Assembly: GCA_015548865.1 (NCBI GenBank)
Contig: JADMXW010000011.1
Coordinates: forward strand, 92,371-156,370
DNA length: 64,000 nt
Direction of reading: 5' to 3'
Source: Serratia marcescens
GTDB lineage: Bacteria; Pseudomonadota; Gammaproteobacteria; Enterobacterales; Enterobacteriaceae
Shown: positions 31,040 to 41,521 of the stretch, one piece after another
Layout of the letters: every line of letters begins with the position of its first letter
Position numbering within the stretch: the first letter of the stretch is position 1
Position numbers and translations under genes: made by a program
Notes under the pieces: generated by a model
What the model was told of the DNA's origin: nothing
Seen by the model: only the letters and a program-made list of their open reading frames with translations
Databases searched by the model: none

Positions 31040-32119
31040 TTATTCCGCAATACGGATGCCTTCACTCAAGCATAAAATCGCGAGCGACTGACCGTAGGCC
31101 GTCGGTTGAAGCGGAATCTCTTTATAAAAATCGAGCGTGCGGCCCATGCGAGTGCCATACGAGACATTCTGTACCGTGCCCTGTGCATCGATATTCTGGC
31201 GCACTGCATGTAACGCTTTTTTCCCAGCAGCCAGCCAGCGCTCATCACCCAGGCCCAGACGTGCGCCTTTCAGCAATCCATAGCCAAAACCTGCAGTGGC
31301 GGAGATTTCTTCGTAGCTGTCAGGATGGTCCAACAGGGTGTGCCAGGCACCGCTTTCAGCCTGTAGTGCGATCAGTGTGTTCACTTGTGCGTTGAGACAC
31401 TCCAGCAGATAGAGGCGCACACCGTTATCGATATGGGCAATCTCGAGCAGATCGAGAATCCCGACGGTGATCCACGCATTGCCACGCGCCCAACGCGCTT
31501 GCGCAAAATTACTCTTTTGCGCAAAACTCCAGCCGTGATACCACAGACCGGTTTTCGGATCGTTAAGGTAGCGTGCGTGCAGTAAGAATTGGCGTACGGC
31601 TTCGTCAACCAGTTCCTGACGGCCTGATACCGTGCCGTAGTGCGCGAGGAACAGCACCACCATAAACAGCGTGTCGTCCCAAATTTCCATATCGTTCACG
31701 CCGTCGGACACCACATGCTGGAACCCTTGTTCCGGCGTGCGCGGTAATCGAGTCATGACATCATTTGCCCAGCTATCTAGCACGCGCCCGTAATTGTCAT
31801 CCCGTGTATGTTGCCATAGTAGCGATAGCGGCAGCATCGGGGCTGTAGTGTTCACGTTTAACGGTGGTAAGCCCTGTGATATTTGTTTATCAAACCAGGT
31901 GTTAAGGGTGGCAAGCAGGTCGTCTCGGCGGGTGAATTCCCACAGGCGGAACAGGCCGTACAAGCCTACGCCTTGCGGCCACTCCCAACTGTTGAAAGAG
32001 ATGTAATCTCCCGGCGTGCCATCCAGATTGGGCTCATGAAAGCGGCCTTCGTCTTTCAGGCCGAGGGTGCCTTTTATCAGGGCATCTAACTGTGCGTTCA
32101 GTGTGGTGTTGCTGCTCAT
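31040..32119 (-). CDS. GH105 unsaturated glucuronyl/rhamnogalacturonyl hydrolase
   Basis: Cytoplasmic enzyme of about 359 residues that removes the unsaturated uronic acid left by polysaccharide lyases. Start 32119 (MSSNTTLNAQ); the frame is open 51 bp further. Motifs: SFNSWEWPQGVGLYGL near the N-terminus, NDMEIWDDTLFM with the Asp expected to be catalytic, FAQARWARGNAWITVGIL, and EISATAGFGYGLLKGARLG. These match the GH105 alpha/alpha-barrel family (YteR, RhiN). First gene of the operon with the 829-residue protein and the MFS carrier. It implies that substrate reaches the cytoplasm already cut by a lyase. Confidence 0.9.
   Translation of the reverse strand: MSSNTTLNAQLDALIKGTLGLKDEGRFHEPNLDGTPGDYISFNSWEWPQGVGLYGLFRLWEFTRRDDLLATLNTWFDKQISQGLPPLNVNTTAPMLPLSLLWQHTRDDNYGRVLDSWANDVMTRLPRTPEQGFQHVVSDGVNDMEIWDDTLFMVVLFLAHYGTVSGRQELVDEAVRQFLLHARYLNDPKTGLWYHGWSFAQKSNFAQARWARGNAWITVGILDLLEIAHIDNGVRLYLLECLNAQVNTLIALQAESGAWHTLLDHPDSYEEISATAGFGYGLLKGARLGLGDERWLAAGKKALHAVRQNIDAQGTVQNVSYGTRMGRTLDFYKEIPLQPTAYGQSLAILCLSEGIRIAE
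31499..31526. promoter_or_regulatory. Candidate internal LacI-type operator inside GH105 gene
   Basis: Two TTGCGCAAAA motifs 17 bp apart; the second is a perfect 12-bp palindrome TTTTGCGCAAAA (31515-31526). It lies about 600 bp inside the coding sequence. Confidence 0.4.
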
Positions 32120-32169
32120 TGGGTCAATTTTCCCTTGGTGAAACATGACGTGTTGCTGATGGTGTAGCA

Positions 32170-32254
32170 TTTGCGCAAAACTATGCGCAATACGAAAATT
32201 TTTTGCGTTAATGTTTTGTGATTTTGATTAAATTTTTGGTTGGGTGTGCGCAAA
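32170..32254. promoter_or_regulatory. GH105 operon promoter region with three TGCGCA palindromes
   Basis: TTTGCGCAAA (32170-32179, perfect palindrome), TATGCGCAAT (32182-32191) and TGTGCGCAAA (32245-32254) lie upstream of the GH105 start. CG-centred palindromes suit a LacI-family repressor, probably the one encoded at 25990. The spacer also serves the divergent LysR gene. Confidence 0.5.
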
Positions 32255-32330
32255 CCGAGGTTTTTTTTATTTATCAAAATAACCGGTTATGATGGCGTCA
32301 TCTGAGGCGGAGAAACGGCAGCGAGAAGCA

Positions 32331-33227
32331 ATGAAAGTCACGCTGGAAGAGTTACAGGCGTTTGTGGTGGTCATCGACAGCGGGTCAATTACGGCCGCAG
32401 CAGAGCAGTTGGGGCAAACGGCCTCCGGTATCAGCCGTGCGCTGCGTCGACTGGAAACCAAACTGGATACGACACTGTTGCACCGTACCACGCGCCGCTT
32501 GGCGTTATCACAGGAAGGCGAGTTGTTTCTGGCGCAAGCGCGTGAAGTGATTGCTTGCGTTGAGCAAGTGGAAGAGTTAATGGCCGTCGGACGTGAGCAG
32601 CCATGCGGTATGCTACGCGTCAATGCGGCTTTCCCCTTTATGCAACATGCCATTGTGCCGCTGATTCCCGAATTTCGCCGTCGTTACCCACACATTCAAT
32701 TACAACTGAATACCGATGACGTCTTTATCGATTTGTTGGAACAGCACACGGATATTGCGATTCGCATTGGCACCTTGAGGGATTCCAGTATTCATGCGCG
32801 CTTGCTGGGCAGCACGCGCACGCGGATTTTGGCCAGCCCCGAGTATTTGCAACGCCACGGTGTGCCGCAGACCGTGGAGGCGCTGGACGCCCACGTTCTA
32901 TTCGGTTTTACCCATGTGGATGCGCTCAATGTCTGGCCGGTACGCAAAGCTAACGGTGAGTTGTATCGCATTAAACCGGCGCTGGTGGCATCGAGTGGTG
33001 AAACGCTGCGCCAACTGGCGCTACAAGGAGAAGGGATCGTCCGTTTGTCTGATTTTATGACACAAGACGATCAGATAAACGGACGATTGGTACCGGTGCT
33101 TGCGCAACAGACGATCGAAACGCGCATGCCGGTGAATGCGGTCTACTACCGCAACACCAAACTGACTGCGCGTATCAGCTGTTTTCTCGATTTTCTCAGC
33201 GAGAAAATGGCACAACAGTTGCTGTAA
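32331..33227 (+). CDS. LysR-family transcriptional regulator
   Basis: About 298 residues. N-terminal winged helix (LEELQAFVVVIDSGSITAAA, then LGQTASGISRALRRLE) and a LysR substrate domain starting near LRVNAAFPFM. ATG 32331 is preferred because LysR proteins start directly at this helix; an ATG at 32289 would add 14 residues. It is convergent with mdaB and divergent from GH105; by neighbourhood, mdaB is the more likely target. Confidence 0.88.
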   Translation: MKVTLEELQAFVVVIDSGSITAAAEQLGQTASGISRALRRLETKLDTTLLHRTTRRLALSQEGELFLAQAREVIACVEQVEELMAVGREQPCGMLRVNAAFPFMQHAIVPLIPEFRRRYPHIQLQLNTDDVFIDLLEQHTDIAIRIGTLRDSSIHARLLGSTRTRILASPEYLQRHGVPQTVEALDAHVLFGFTHVDALNVWPVRKANGELYRIKPALVASSGETLRQLALQGEGIVRLSDFMTQDDQINGRLVPVLAQQTIETRMPVNAVYYRNTKLTARISCFLDFLSEKMAQQLL

Positions 33228-33232
33228 GACGC

Positions 33233-33814
33233 TTAGGCAAACAGTTGGGTCAAATGTTTGCGGTATTCGGCCAGATAGCGATCCACATCCGGCTGCTTGA
33301 TCACATCGTTGCAGATAAAGGTCGGCAGCGGCGACAGACCGATAAACTGATTCGCTTTGTGGAACGGCAGGTAAACGCCGTCAACCCCAACACCGTGGAA
33401 GAACTGGTCGGGATCGGTAAACGCCTCCAACGGTGCGTTCCAGGTGAGGGAAAGCATGTAGTTTCGTCCTTGCAGCAGGCCGCCTGAGCCGTATTTTTTG
33501 CTGGCGTCTGAGCGGGTTCGGCCATCGCTGGCATACAGTGCCCCGTGGCCGTGAGTAAAGACCTCATCGACGTATTTTTTTAAGATCCAAGGCACATCCA
33601 TCCACCATCCAGGCATTTGGTAAATGAGGGTGTCCGCCCATAAAAAGCGCTGTACCTCTTCGTCCAAATCATAACCCTGATCCACGTTGGTCACCTGCAC
33701 GTTATGGCCCTGCTCGCTAAGCAAGGTGGAGGCAAAATCCGCGAGCGTGTTGTTCAATTGACCCTTGGAGTGACCAAAGGATTTGCTGGCGTTGATCAGC
33801 AGAATGTTTTGCAT
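33233..33814 (-). CDS. mdaB: NADPH:quinone oxidoreductase MdaB
   Basis: Flavodoxin-fold FAD enzyme of 193 residues, the same length as E. coli MdaB, that reduces quinones by two electrons and so limits redox cycling. Typical segments: INASKSFGHSKGQLN at the flavin-phosphate site, LIYQMPGWWMDVPWILKKYV, and FHGVGVDGVYLPFHKANQF. Convergent with the LysR gene, with only 5 bp between the stop codons. Confidence 0.93.
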   Translation of the reverse strand: MQNILLINASKSFGHSKGQLNNTLADFASTLLSEQGHNVQVTNVDQGYDLDEEVQRFLWADTLIYQMPGWWMDVPWILKKYVDEVFTHGHGALYASDGRTRSDASKKYGSGGLLQGRNYMLSLTWNAPLEAFTDPDQFFHGVGVDGVYLPFHKANQFIGLSPLPTFICNDVIKQPDVDRYLAEYRKHLTQLFA

Positions 33815-33960
33815 GGTGACGATAACCCTGGTTGCTTAATGAAAGTAAGGCAGTGTAGTGCGTAGACAACGGATGAAAAACAGGTGTAATGGCATAACAC
33901 TCTTGACCGTCAGTCAATAAATCAGGTGTTTTACGCTGAGTGCATTAGGAGACGAATAAG

Positions 33961-33998
33961 CAAAAAAAGCAGGAAAACCAATACACCGGCTTTCCTGC
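33961..33998 (-). terminator. Terminator of the TonB-dependent receptor gene
   Basis: On the minus strand GCAGGAAA, about 14-nt loop, TTTCCTGC then seven T, some 50 bp after the receptor stop codon. Confidence 0.8.
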
Positions 33999-34050
33999 CT
34001 TACAGGGGCGTGTTTTGTGTTTATCTCATTTCACGCAATAAACGCGGTGA

Positions 34051-36441
34051 TTAGAAATCCACACTCATGCCCAGTTGGAACGTGCGCCCCGGAGCGATAG
34101 AGAGCTGCTGATCGTAGTAATGCGGATCGTTAGCACTGGTGCTGGTGGGCGCTTCGATATTGCGGCTGTTCTGGTAATCCCAATATTTACGGTCAGTCAG
34201 GTTATAGATACCGCCGTTGACGCGTACATTTTTGGTAATGCGGTAGTAAGCGGTCAGATCCACCAAACCATAGCCCGGTACGCGCATAAAGGTGTAGTTG
34301 TCTGAGCCCAGGGCATTACCATTACCGACGCGTTTACGGCCAGCGGCGTAGTCAGCGGTTTTCCCTTTGGTAAAGGTGGTGATCAATGCACCGCCAAAGG
34401 TGTTGCTCGGATCGTCATAAGCCAGACCAACCACGGCTTTTTGTGGAGTCACAGAATCGAGGTTGACGTAGCGATCACCCGAGGCGCTGGATTTAGAGGC
34501 ACCTTGACTATAACCGTAAGCAAGGCGGGCACTGAATCCTTTGGCTTGTTCAAACCAGGTGCCCAGTTCGAAACGTGCACTCAACTCACCACCGTAGATA
34601 TACGCTTTATCACGGTTTTCGGTGAGATAGAGCGTACTGATGGTGCTCGGCAGATTGGCAAACAGATCGGGATTTCCTGCCCGGCGGTAGTAGCCATTGG
34701 CAATGAAGTTTTTGTAATCGTTATAGAATGCTGCAGCACTAAGCGTTACCCCATCGGCAATCCGGCCTTTCAGTCCCAGCTCATAGTTATCGCTGGTTTC
34801 CGTTTTCAGATTAGGATCGCCGATCGTGGCATAGGAGCTTGAGGTGCCCATATAACCCAAGGACCAGGCACCATACAGTTGTCCCGCGTTAGGGAATTGT
34901 GCTCCGCGTTTGTACTGCACGTAAGCCAACAGATCCGGTTTCAGATTGTACTGGAAGGTCAGCGCAGGCAAGATCTGTCCATCGGTGTTGGTGCCATACA
35001 TTTTGGCCGTGTCACTTGCTGTCACGTTGCCGCTGGTGTTGGTAAACAGATTATCGGTATTTTCAGGTTTGGCGTGTTGCCAGGCGAAACGCACCGCAGG
35101 GATAATGGAGAAATCATGGCCAGCCACATCCCAGGTCATTTTATCCTGCACAAAAGCACCGGCATTGATGAGTTTGCTGTCCGCTTGAGGGCGACCCAAT
35201 TGAATGGGTAACCCATCGGCTGCTATGTTTTGTGCTGTCAACGGTCTTTCGGATTCAGACTGGCGAATGTTTACACCATAGCTAAACCGATGATTACGCC
35301 ACTCTTTTGTCGCTTTGCTTTCCAGTCCAACGGTGTTGGTATCATAGCCGCTCCACACTTGAGTGGGTGACGCAGCATTGCTAATGGTGTAGTCGTGGGC
35401 TTCGGTTTTGCTAAAGAACAGTTTGCTGTTCAGGCTGTCAAACAGCAGGCCGTCAGTCGGCGTATACAGATCGGCAACGCTCACGCCCCAGCGGCGCGTT
35501 TTGCTGTCTTGAAATGAGGTGCTGCCATCACGGGTGGAGCTGCCGGAGGCGCTGACATTCCAGGTGGGGAAGTTGCTGTGGTTAAATTTCTCGTAATACT
35601 CCACGGTGCCGGTTAGCTGGTGCAGGTCGGTTGCCTGCCAAATCCCGGAGGCCAGTACCGCATTGGAGTGCCAGTTGGCCGGGTTGCTGTCGATGGTGGC
35701 ATCGCGGTGGTTTTCGGTTTCATTACCGTCACGGCGGCTATAGACCACCACGCCGCGTAGGGTGTCGTCACCGCCAGCGGCGGTAATCCCGTTGTGGAAG
35801 CTGCGATCGGCAGAATCATACCCAGCCTGGTAGCCAAAGTAGCTGTGTTTGTTGCTGCTGAGGAAATTATCCGGCGATTTGGGGACAAAAGAGACAGAGC
35901 CGCCCAGCGCGTTATTGCTGTTAGACACGTCGGTAGCGCCGGAAGCGATATCTACTGAACCGTACAGGTAGGGATCAAGGTAATCACCGCGGCCGATGCC
36001 AGTGCTGCCTGCCTGAACGCGACCACTTGGCGTGGAGGTGCCGCGATCGGTTGCGGCGGGAAGCTCAACGCCGTCGATATCGATAGAGACGCGGTTATTT
36101 TCCAGCCCGCGAATGTTGTATCCGCTGTAGCCACCGCGATCGTAGCTGCTTTTTCCCGCGGTAGCCCCGGCGCTGACGCCCGGTGCGCTGACCAGCGGCT
36201 GGTAACGCATGATATTGCCGAAGGTATTACCACCTTCTTTCAAGAGGTCGTTTGCCGTCAGGGTGGTTTTCGTGCCCGCCTCTCGCTCCACGCGGGGAGA
36301 AAGTACCGTCATGGTGTCCTGGGATTCTTTTTGGGCATTGTCCGATTTGCCCTGCGCGCTTTGCGCCGCATTGGCGCCAAATGCCAAACCGGACAGGACG
36401 CCGGTCAGCAAAATGTTATTCATATTCTTATGATTTAACAT
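34051..36441 (-). CDS. TonB-dependent outer-membrane receptor (haem/haemoglobin-receptor-like)
   Basis: A 796-residue receptor with signal peptide (NILLTGVLSGLAFGANA), a TonB-box-like segment (DTMTVLSPRVE) about 20 residues into the mature protein, a plug domain (GYNIRGLENNRVSIDIDGVE), and a long beta-barrel ending in PGRTFQLGMSVDF with the terminal aromatic needed for outer-membrane insertion. The plug sequence and length point to the haem/haemoglobin/transferrin receptor group rather than a catecholate siderophore receptor, but the ligand is uncertain. Two Fur boxes upstream show iron control. No haem-transport operon follows. ExbB/ExbD at 56160-57620 would supply its energy. Confidence 0.88.
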   Translation of the reverse strand: MLNHKNMNNILLTGVLSGLAFGANAAQSAQGKSDNAQKESQDTMTVLSPRVEREAGTKTTLTANDLLKEGGNTFGNIMRYQPLVSAPGVSAGATAGKSSYDRGGYSGYNIRGLENNRVSIDIDGVELPAATDRGTSTPSGRVQAGSTGIGRGDYLDPYLYGSVDIASGATDVSNSNNALGGSVSFVPKSPDNFLSSNKHSYFGYQAGYDSADRSFHNGITAAGGDDTLRGVVVYSRRDGNETENHRDATIDSNPANWHSNAVLASGIWQATDLHQLTGTVEYYEKFNHSNFPTWNVSASGSSTRDGSTSFQDSKTRRWGVSVADLYTPTDGLLFDSLNSKLFFSKTEAHDYTISNAASPTQVWSGYDTNTVGLESKATKEWRNHRFSYGVNIRQSESERPLTAQNIAADGLPIQLGRPQADSKLINAGAFVQDKMTWDVAGHDFSIIPAVRFAWQHAKPENTDNLFTNTSGNVTASDTAKMYGTNTDGQILPALTFQYNLKPDLLAYVQYKRGAQFPNAGQLYGAWSLGYMGTSSSYATIGDPNLKTETSDNYELGLKGRIADGVTLSAAAFYNDYKNFIANGYYRRAGNPDLFANLPSTISTLYLTENRDKAYIYGGELSARFELGTWFEQAKGFSARLAYGYSQGASKSSASGDRYVNLDSVTPQKAVVGLAYDDPSNTFGGALITTFTKGKTADYAAGRKRVGNGNALGSDNYTFMRVPGYGLVDLTAYYRITKNVRVNGGIYNLTDRKYWDYQNSRNIEAPTSTSANDPHYYDQQLSIAPGRTFQLGMSVDF

Positions 36442-36528
36442 GATAGAGCTCTTGGGTTCGCGATGGTTTGAGTACGTAAAAATGGAGGTGCCGATATTGT
36501 CATCGGTGCGGTATGGCGCCGCGCATAG

Positions 36529-36570
36529 CTAAATGATAATCATTAGCAGATAGCAAATATAATCATTATC
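36529..36570. promoter_or_regulatory. Two Fur boxes
   Basis: 36529-36547 matches 15 of 19 and 36552-36570 matches 14 of 19 positions of the consensus GATAATGATAATCATTATC. Upstream of the TonB receptor. Confidence 0.85.
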
Positions 36571-36728
36571 AGCACGATTGCGGCATTAAGATTTCTTAAT
36601 GAAGGAACTCAACGGAAACTGATGACGTGTTAAGGGAGGAATACTCCTGAGGTTTGTGACAGTGGCTGGCAAGATGCTGTACTATCTGCGCATACATTAC
36701 CGCGCGGTCAACATGAGCGCTTTGCGGG

Positions 36729-36853
36729 ATACCCGTCATATGTCACGTTGCATGTGCGTTGGCTGCACGCGTTCACCCAAATGACTTGCTTCAGTCAGTT
36801 CATCGGGGTTCACTTTTTTGCCGCGCTCCTGCAACGAGAATTATTGAGGGTAT
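36729..36853. repeat. Palindromic intergenic repeat, copy 2
   Basis: Begins ATACCCGTCATATGTCACG, contains GCATGTGCGTTGGCTGCACG and TTCATCGGGGTTCAC, ends GAATTATTGAGGGTAT. It lies upstream of parC. Confidence 0.8.
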
Positions 36854-36902
36854 GTTGACCCTGTTTTTGGATGATCATTGAGTCACCGCGTAAGGATTAT
36901 CG

Positions 36903-39161
36903 ATGAGTGAGATAACTCATGACGGCGCAGAACGTCTTGCGCTGCATACGTTTACAGAAAACGCGTACCTGAATTACTCCATGTACGTCATCATGGACAG
37001 GGCGTTGCCTTTTATCGGTGACGGTCTCAAGCCGGTGCAACGTCGCATTGTGTATGCGATGTCGGAACTGGGATTGAGCGCCAGCGCCAAGTTTAAAAAA
37101 TCCGCCCGTACCGTGGGTGACGTGCTGGGGAAATACCACCCGCACGGTGACAGCGCCTGCTATGAAGCGATGGTGCTGATGGCGCAGCCTTTTTCTTATC
37201 GCTATCCGTTGGTTGATGGTCAAGGTAACTGGGGGGCGCCGGACGATCCGAAATCTTTTGCTGCGATGCGTTATACCGAGTCTCGCCTGTCCAAATATGC
37301 CGAAGTGCTGTTGGGCGAGTTGGGGCAAGGAACCGTAGAGTACCAGCCAAACTTTGACGGCACCTTGCAGGAGCCGAAAATGTTGCCTGCACGTCTACCC
37401 AACATTCTACTCAACGGCACCACTGGTATTGCTGTCGGCATGGCGACGGACATCCCGCCGCACAACGTGCGTGAAGTGGCGGCTGCTGCTGTCGCGTTGC
37501 TGGAAAAGCCGGACGCGTCCCTTGATGATTTATTGCAGTTCGTTCAAGGGCCTGATTTCCCTACTGAAGCTGAAATCATCACACCGCGTGATGAGTTGCG
37601 GCGCGTCTATGAGCAGGGGCGTGGTTCCGTGCGGATGCGTGCCTTGTGGAAGAAAGAAGACGGCGAAGTGGTGATCACAGCGTTGCCGCATCAGGTTTCG
37701 GGGGCGAAAGTATTGGAACAGATCGCTAGCCAAATGCGGGCGAAAAAGCTGCCGATGATCGATGATTTGCGCGATGAATCAGATCATGAAAACCCGACGC
37801 GTCTGGTGCTGGTGCCGCGATCTAATCGGATCGATCTCGATCAGGTGATGAACCACCTGTTTGCCACCACGGATCTGGAAAAAAGCTACCGTATCAACAT
37901 GAATATGATCGGTCTGGATAACCGCCCCGCTGTTAAAGGCTTGGTGGAGATCCTGAGCGAATGGCTGGTGTTCCGTCGTGATACCGTGCGCCGACGTCTC
38001 AACTACCGTTTAGAAAAAGTGCTCAAGCGTTTGCACATTCTGGAAGGGTTGTTGATTGCGTTCCTGAACATTGATGACGTTATCCATATCATCCGTACTG
38101 AGGATGAGCCCAAAGCCGAATTGATGCGCCGTTATGGGCTGAGTGATACCCAGGCTGAAGCCATTCTGGAATTGAAATTGCGGCACTTGGCGCGCCTGGA
38201 AGAGATGAAAATCCGTGGCGAGCAAAATGATTTGGAAAAAGAGCGCGATCAGCTTCAAGCGCTGTTAGCGTCAGAACGTAAGCTGAACAACCTGCTGAAA
38301 AAAGAGATTCAGTCTGATGCGCAAGTGTATGGCGACGATCGCCGTTCGCCGCTGCATGAGCGTGCTGAAGCTAAAGCCATGAGCGAGCACGATTTTGTGC
38401 CGTCTGAACCGGTCACTATTGTACTGTCAGAAATGGGCTGGGTGCGCAGTGCCAAAGGGCATGATATCGATCCTTCTGGGCTGAGCTTTAAGGCGGGCGA
38501 TAGCTTCCGTGCAGCCGCTCGCGGTAAGAGCAACCAGCCCGTGGTGTTTATCGACTCAACCGGGCGTAGCTATGCCCTCGATCCCATTACGCTGCCGTCA
38601 GCGCGCGGTCAGGGTGAGCCGCTGACAGGTAAATTGACGCCGCCGCCGGGGGCAACCATTGAGCACGTCCTGATGGCTGCGGATGAACAGCGCCTGTTGA
38701 TGGCATCGGATGCAGGCTACGGATTTATCTGTACCTTCAATGATTTAGTGGCGCGTAACCGTGCTGGTAAAGCAATGATTACCTTGCCGGACAACGCCAA
38801 AGCGCTGGCCCCTATCATGGTAGAACGCGATGACGACTTGCTGATGGCGGTTACTGCTGCTGGCCGTGTATTGTTGTTCCCTGTGTCCGACCTGCCACAG
38901 TTGTCGAAAGGTAAAGGTAACAAGATCATCTCCATCTCTTCGGCTGATTTCGCTGCGGGCAAGGATCGCTTGGCAATTCTGTTGGTACTGTCGCCGCTGG
39001 CAACGGTGAAACTGTTCTCCGGCAAACGCAAAATTGTGGTGCGTGCGAGCGAACATCACGGTGAGCGGGGCCGCAAGGGCACTCTGCTGCGTGGGTTGCA
39101 AAACATTGACCGTATTGAGGTTGATGCGCCGCCTGCACCGAAGGATGACAGCGAGGAATAA
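36903..39161 (+). CDS. parC: DNA topoisomerase IV subunit A
   Basis: DNA-cleaving subunit of topoisomerase IV, 752 residues, full length. Catalytic Tyr124 in [10 protein letters not shown] (Tyr120 in E. coli; four extra residues near the N-terminus here). The quinolone-resistance region reads [10 protein letters not shown], so the Ser and Glu positions (84 and 88 here) are wild type, predicting no target-site quinolone resistance. The C-terminal beta-pinwheel follows. First gene of parC-plsC-ftsP. Confidence 0.98.
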   Translation: MSEITHDGAERLALHTFTENAYLNYSMYVIMDRALPFIGDGLKPVQRRIVYAMSELGLSASAKFKKSARTVGDVLGKYHPHGDSACYEAMVLMAQPFSYRYPLVDGQGNWGAPDDPKSFAAMRYTESRLSKYAEVLLGELGQGTVEYQPNFDGTLQEPKMLPARLPNILLNGTTGIAVGMATDIPPHNVREVAAAAVALLEKPDASLDDLLQFVQGPDFPTEAEIITPRDELRRVYEQGRGSVRMRALWKKEDGEVVITALPHQVSGAKVLEQIASQMRAKKLPMIDDLRDESDHENPTRLVLVPRSNRIDLDQVMNHLFATTDLEKSYRINMNMIGLDNRPAVKGLVEILSEWLVFRRDTVRRRLNYRLEKVLKRLHILEGLLIAFLNIDDVIHIIRTEDEPKAELMRRYGLSDTQAEAILELKLRHLARLEEMKIRGEQNDLEKERDQLQALLASERKLNNLLKKEIQSDAQVYGDDRRSPLHERAEAKAMSEHDFVPSEPVTIVLSEMGWVRSAKGHDIDPSGLSFKAGDSFRAAARGKSNQPVVFIDSTGRSYALDPITLPSARGQGEPLTGKLTPPPGATIEHVLMAADEQRLLMASDAGYGFICTFNDLVARNRAGKAMITLPDNAKALAPIMVERDDDLLMAVTAAGRVLLFPVSDLPQLSKGKGNKIISISSADFAAGKDRLAILLVLSPLATVKLFSGKRKIVVRASEHHGERGRKGTLLRGLQNIDRIEVDAPPAPKDDSEE

Positions 39162-39312
39162 AGTGTTGCCTGGTATCGCCCGATGGCGGTATCAGGTATT
39201 TCTTCCCCTTCCTTACCTGGTTGATGGTGCTGGTGCCCACGGCAAAGGATTACCCGTGTGTTTTATGCCGAAGTCGCTATACTAGCGGCGGCGGTTGGCT
39301 TATGAGGTTGCT

Positions 39313-40050
39313 ATGTTATTCATTATCCGTTTTGTGGTAGTGGTGATTTTTTCCATTCTGATTTGTCTGTTCGGTACGGTTTACTGCCTGTTTAGCCCGA
39401 AGAATCCGCGCCATGTGGCAACATTCGGCCATGCTTTTGGGCGGCTTTCGACCCTGTTTGGCTTAAAAGTCGACGTCAGAGTGCCAGCAGATGCGGGACA
39501 CTACGGTAACTGCATTTATATTGCTAACCATCAGAATAACTACGATATGGTGACGGCAGCGAATGCAGTACAACCTGGCACGGTAACGGTCGGTAAAAAA
39601 AGCCTGGTGTGGATACCTTTCTTTGGACCGCTCTACTGGTTAGCCGGTAACTTGCTGATTGACAGAGAAAACCGTGCCAAGGCGCACGGCACCATTGCGC
39701 AAGTCGTTCAACACATTAAAGAGCGCAATATCTCTATCTGGATGTTTCCAGAAGGTACACGTAGCCGTGGCCGTGGGCTGATGCCGTTTAAAACCGGTGC
39801 TTTCCATGCGGCTATCAGTGCCGGCGTACCGATTGTGCCGATTTGTGTGAGTAATACGCACAATAAAGTCAAACTGAACCGGTGGGATAACGGTTATGTG
39901 ATTGTTGAAATGCTGCCGCCGATTGACACTTCTGCCTATGGCAAAGAGCAGGTTCGTGAACTGGCTGCGTACTGTCATGATGTGATGGCCGCGCGCCTGG
40001 CTGAGCTGGATGCCGAAGTGGCCGAACGGGAGAAAGCAGCGAAGCGTTAA
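39313..40050 (+). CDS. plsC: 1-acyl-sn-glycerol-3-phosphate acyltransferase
   Basis: Makes phosphatidic acid in the inner membrane. 245 residues; start 39313 (MLFIIRFVVV) agrees with E. coli. N-terminal membrane helix, acyltransferase motif NHQNNYD (NHX4D) near residues 73-79, FPEGTRSRGRG near 143-153. Between parC and ftsP, as in E. coli. Confidence 0.97.
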   Translation: MLFIIRFVVVVIFSILICLFGTVYCLFSPKNPRHVATFGHAFGRLSTLFGLKVDVRVPADAGHYGNCIYIANHQNNYDMVTAANAVQPGTVTVGKKSLVWIPFFGPLYWLAGNLLIDRENRAKAHGTIAQVVQHIKERNISIWMFPEGTRSRGRGLMPFKTGAFHAAISAGVPIVPICVSNTHNKVKLNRWDNGYVIVEMLPPIDTSAYGKEQVRELAAYCHDVMAARLAELDAEVAEREKAAKR

Positions 40051-40114
40051 CGTTTTTTTACGTCCTCCGCGTTGGAGGGCGTACACGGTTGGTTAGCAAG
40101 ATTACGGAGTTTTT

Positions 40115-41521
40115 ATGTCACTCAGCCGCCGTCAGTTTATTCAGGCATCGGGGCTTATAGTGTGTGCGGGCGGGTTACCTGCGACGGCGCAGGCAAAGGG
40201 TAAGCAAAATGCGTTACCTATTCCGCCACTGTTGGAGTCTCGCCGTGGGCAGCCGCTTTTTTTGACCATGCAGCGTGCTCACTGGGCATTTTCTGGTGAC
40301 CGCAAGACCGCGGTGTGGGGCGTCAACGGACGTTACCTGGGCCCAACGGTAAAAGTGTTCAGTGGCGATGATGTTAAACTGATCTACGGTAATCGCCTGA
40401 ATGAGCCAGTCTCAATGACCGTCAGTGGCTTGCAGGTGCCTGGTCCGTTAATGGGCGGTGCAGGGCGTATGATTTCCCCAGGTACAGACTGGGCGCCAGT
40501 GCTGCCGATTCGTCAGGCGGCAGCCACCTGCTGGTATCATGCCAACACGCCAAATCGCATGGCGCCGCATGTTTATCAGGGGTTGGCTGGGCTGTGGCTG
40601 GTAGAAGACAACACCAGTAAGAACCTGCCGATACCGAATCACTATGGTGTGGATGATTTTCCGCTGATTATCCAGGACAAACGCCTGGATAACTTTGGCG
40701 TTCCGATATACAACCCGCCTAGCAGTGGGGGCTTTGTCGGCGATACGCTGCTGGTGAACGGCGTACAAGAGCCGTTTGTCGAAGTCTCACGCGGTTGGGT
40801 GCGCCTGCGTTTACTGAACGCTTCCAATGCACGCCGCTATGTAATGCGCCTGAGTGATGGCCGCCCGATGCACCTTATCGCGAGTGATTTGGGCTTTTTA
40901 CCCCTGCCGCTGGCGCTAAATCAGATTTCACTCGCGCCGGGTGAACGTCGTGAAATTCTGATTGATATGTCTCAGGGCGGTGAAGTGACCCTGACAGCGG
41001 GCGATGCGGCTACGCTGATGGAGCGTTTGCGCGGCTTGTTTGAACCCTCCAGCATTCTGGTATCAACACAAATTCTGACGTTAAAGCCTACCGGTTTGCT
41101 TCCACTGGTGACGAACAATCTTCCCGTCCGCTTGTGGGCGGATATTGTGCTGCCTGCGAATATCAGTCGGACACGGGAGTTTCGTTTGGGGGATAGCCTG
41201 CCGGGTATTAACGGTGCCATGTGGGATATGACACGTACAGATGTGCAGACGCAGGAAGGGCGCTGTGAACGCTGGATTGTTCATGCTGACTCTCCGCAGC
41301 CGTTCCATATTCAGGGGGCGATGTTTCTGGTTCGTAGCGTCAACGGAGCGGCTCCTGCTGCCGATCAGAGTGGCTGGAAAGATACCGTGTGGGTTGATGG
41401 CGATGCAGAACTGTTAGTCTATTTCACCCAATCATCATCAGCCTCATTTCCGTTCCTCTACTACAGCCACACGCTGGAGATGGCGGATCGTGGCTCTACC
41501 GGGCAGTTGGTTGTGCAGTAG
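40115..41521 (+). CDS. ftsP: Cell-division protein FtsP (SufI)
   Basis: Periplasmic divisome-stabilising protein with multicopper-oxidase fold, 468 residues. The twin-arginine signal SRRQFIQASG is followed by a hydrophobic stretch and AQA, so it is exported folded by Tat. The cupredoxin domains lack the usual His-Cys-His copper ligands (the C-terminal end reads PFLYYSHTLEMADRG), as in E. coli FtsP. Last gene of the parC-plsC-ftsP run. Confidence 0.95.
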   Translation: MSLSRRQFIQASGLIVCAGGLPATAQAKGKQNALPIPPLLESRRGQPLFLTMQRAHWAFSGDRKTAVWGVNGRYLGPTVKVFSGDDVKLIYGNRLNEPVSMTVSGLQVPGPLMGGAGRMISPGTDWAPVLPIRQAAATCWYHANTPNRMAPHVYQGLAGLWLVEDNTSKNLPIPNHYGVDDFPLIIQDKRLDNFGVPIYNPPSSGGFVGDTLLVNGVQEPFVEVSRGWVRLRLLNASNARRYVMRLSDGRPMHLIASDLGFLPLPLALNQISLAPGERREILIDMSQGGEVTLTAGDAATLMERLRGLFEPSSILVSTQILTLKPTGLLPLVTNNLPVRLWADIVLPANISRTREFRLGDSLPGINGAMWDMTRTDVQTQEGRCERWIVHADSPQPFHIQGAMFLVRSVNGAAPAADQSGWKDTVWVDGDAELLVYFTQSSSASFPFLYYSHTLEMADRGSTGQLVVQ

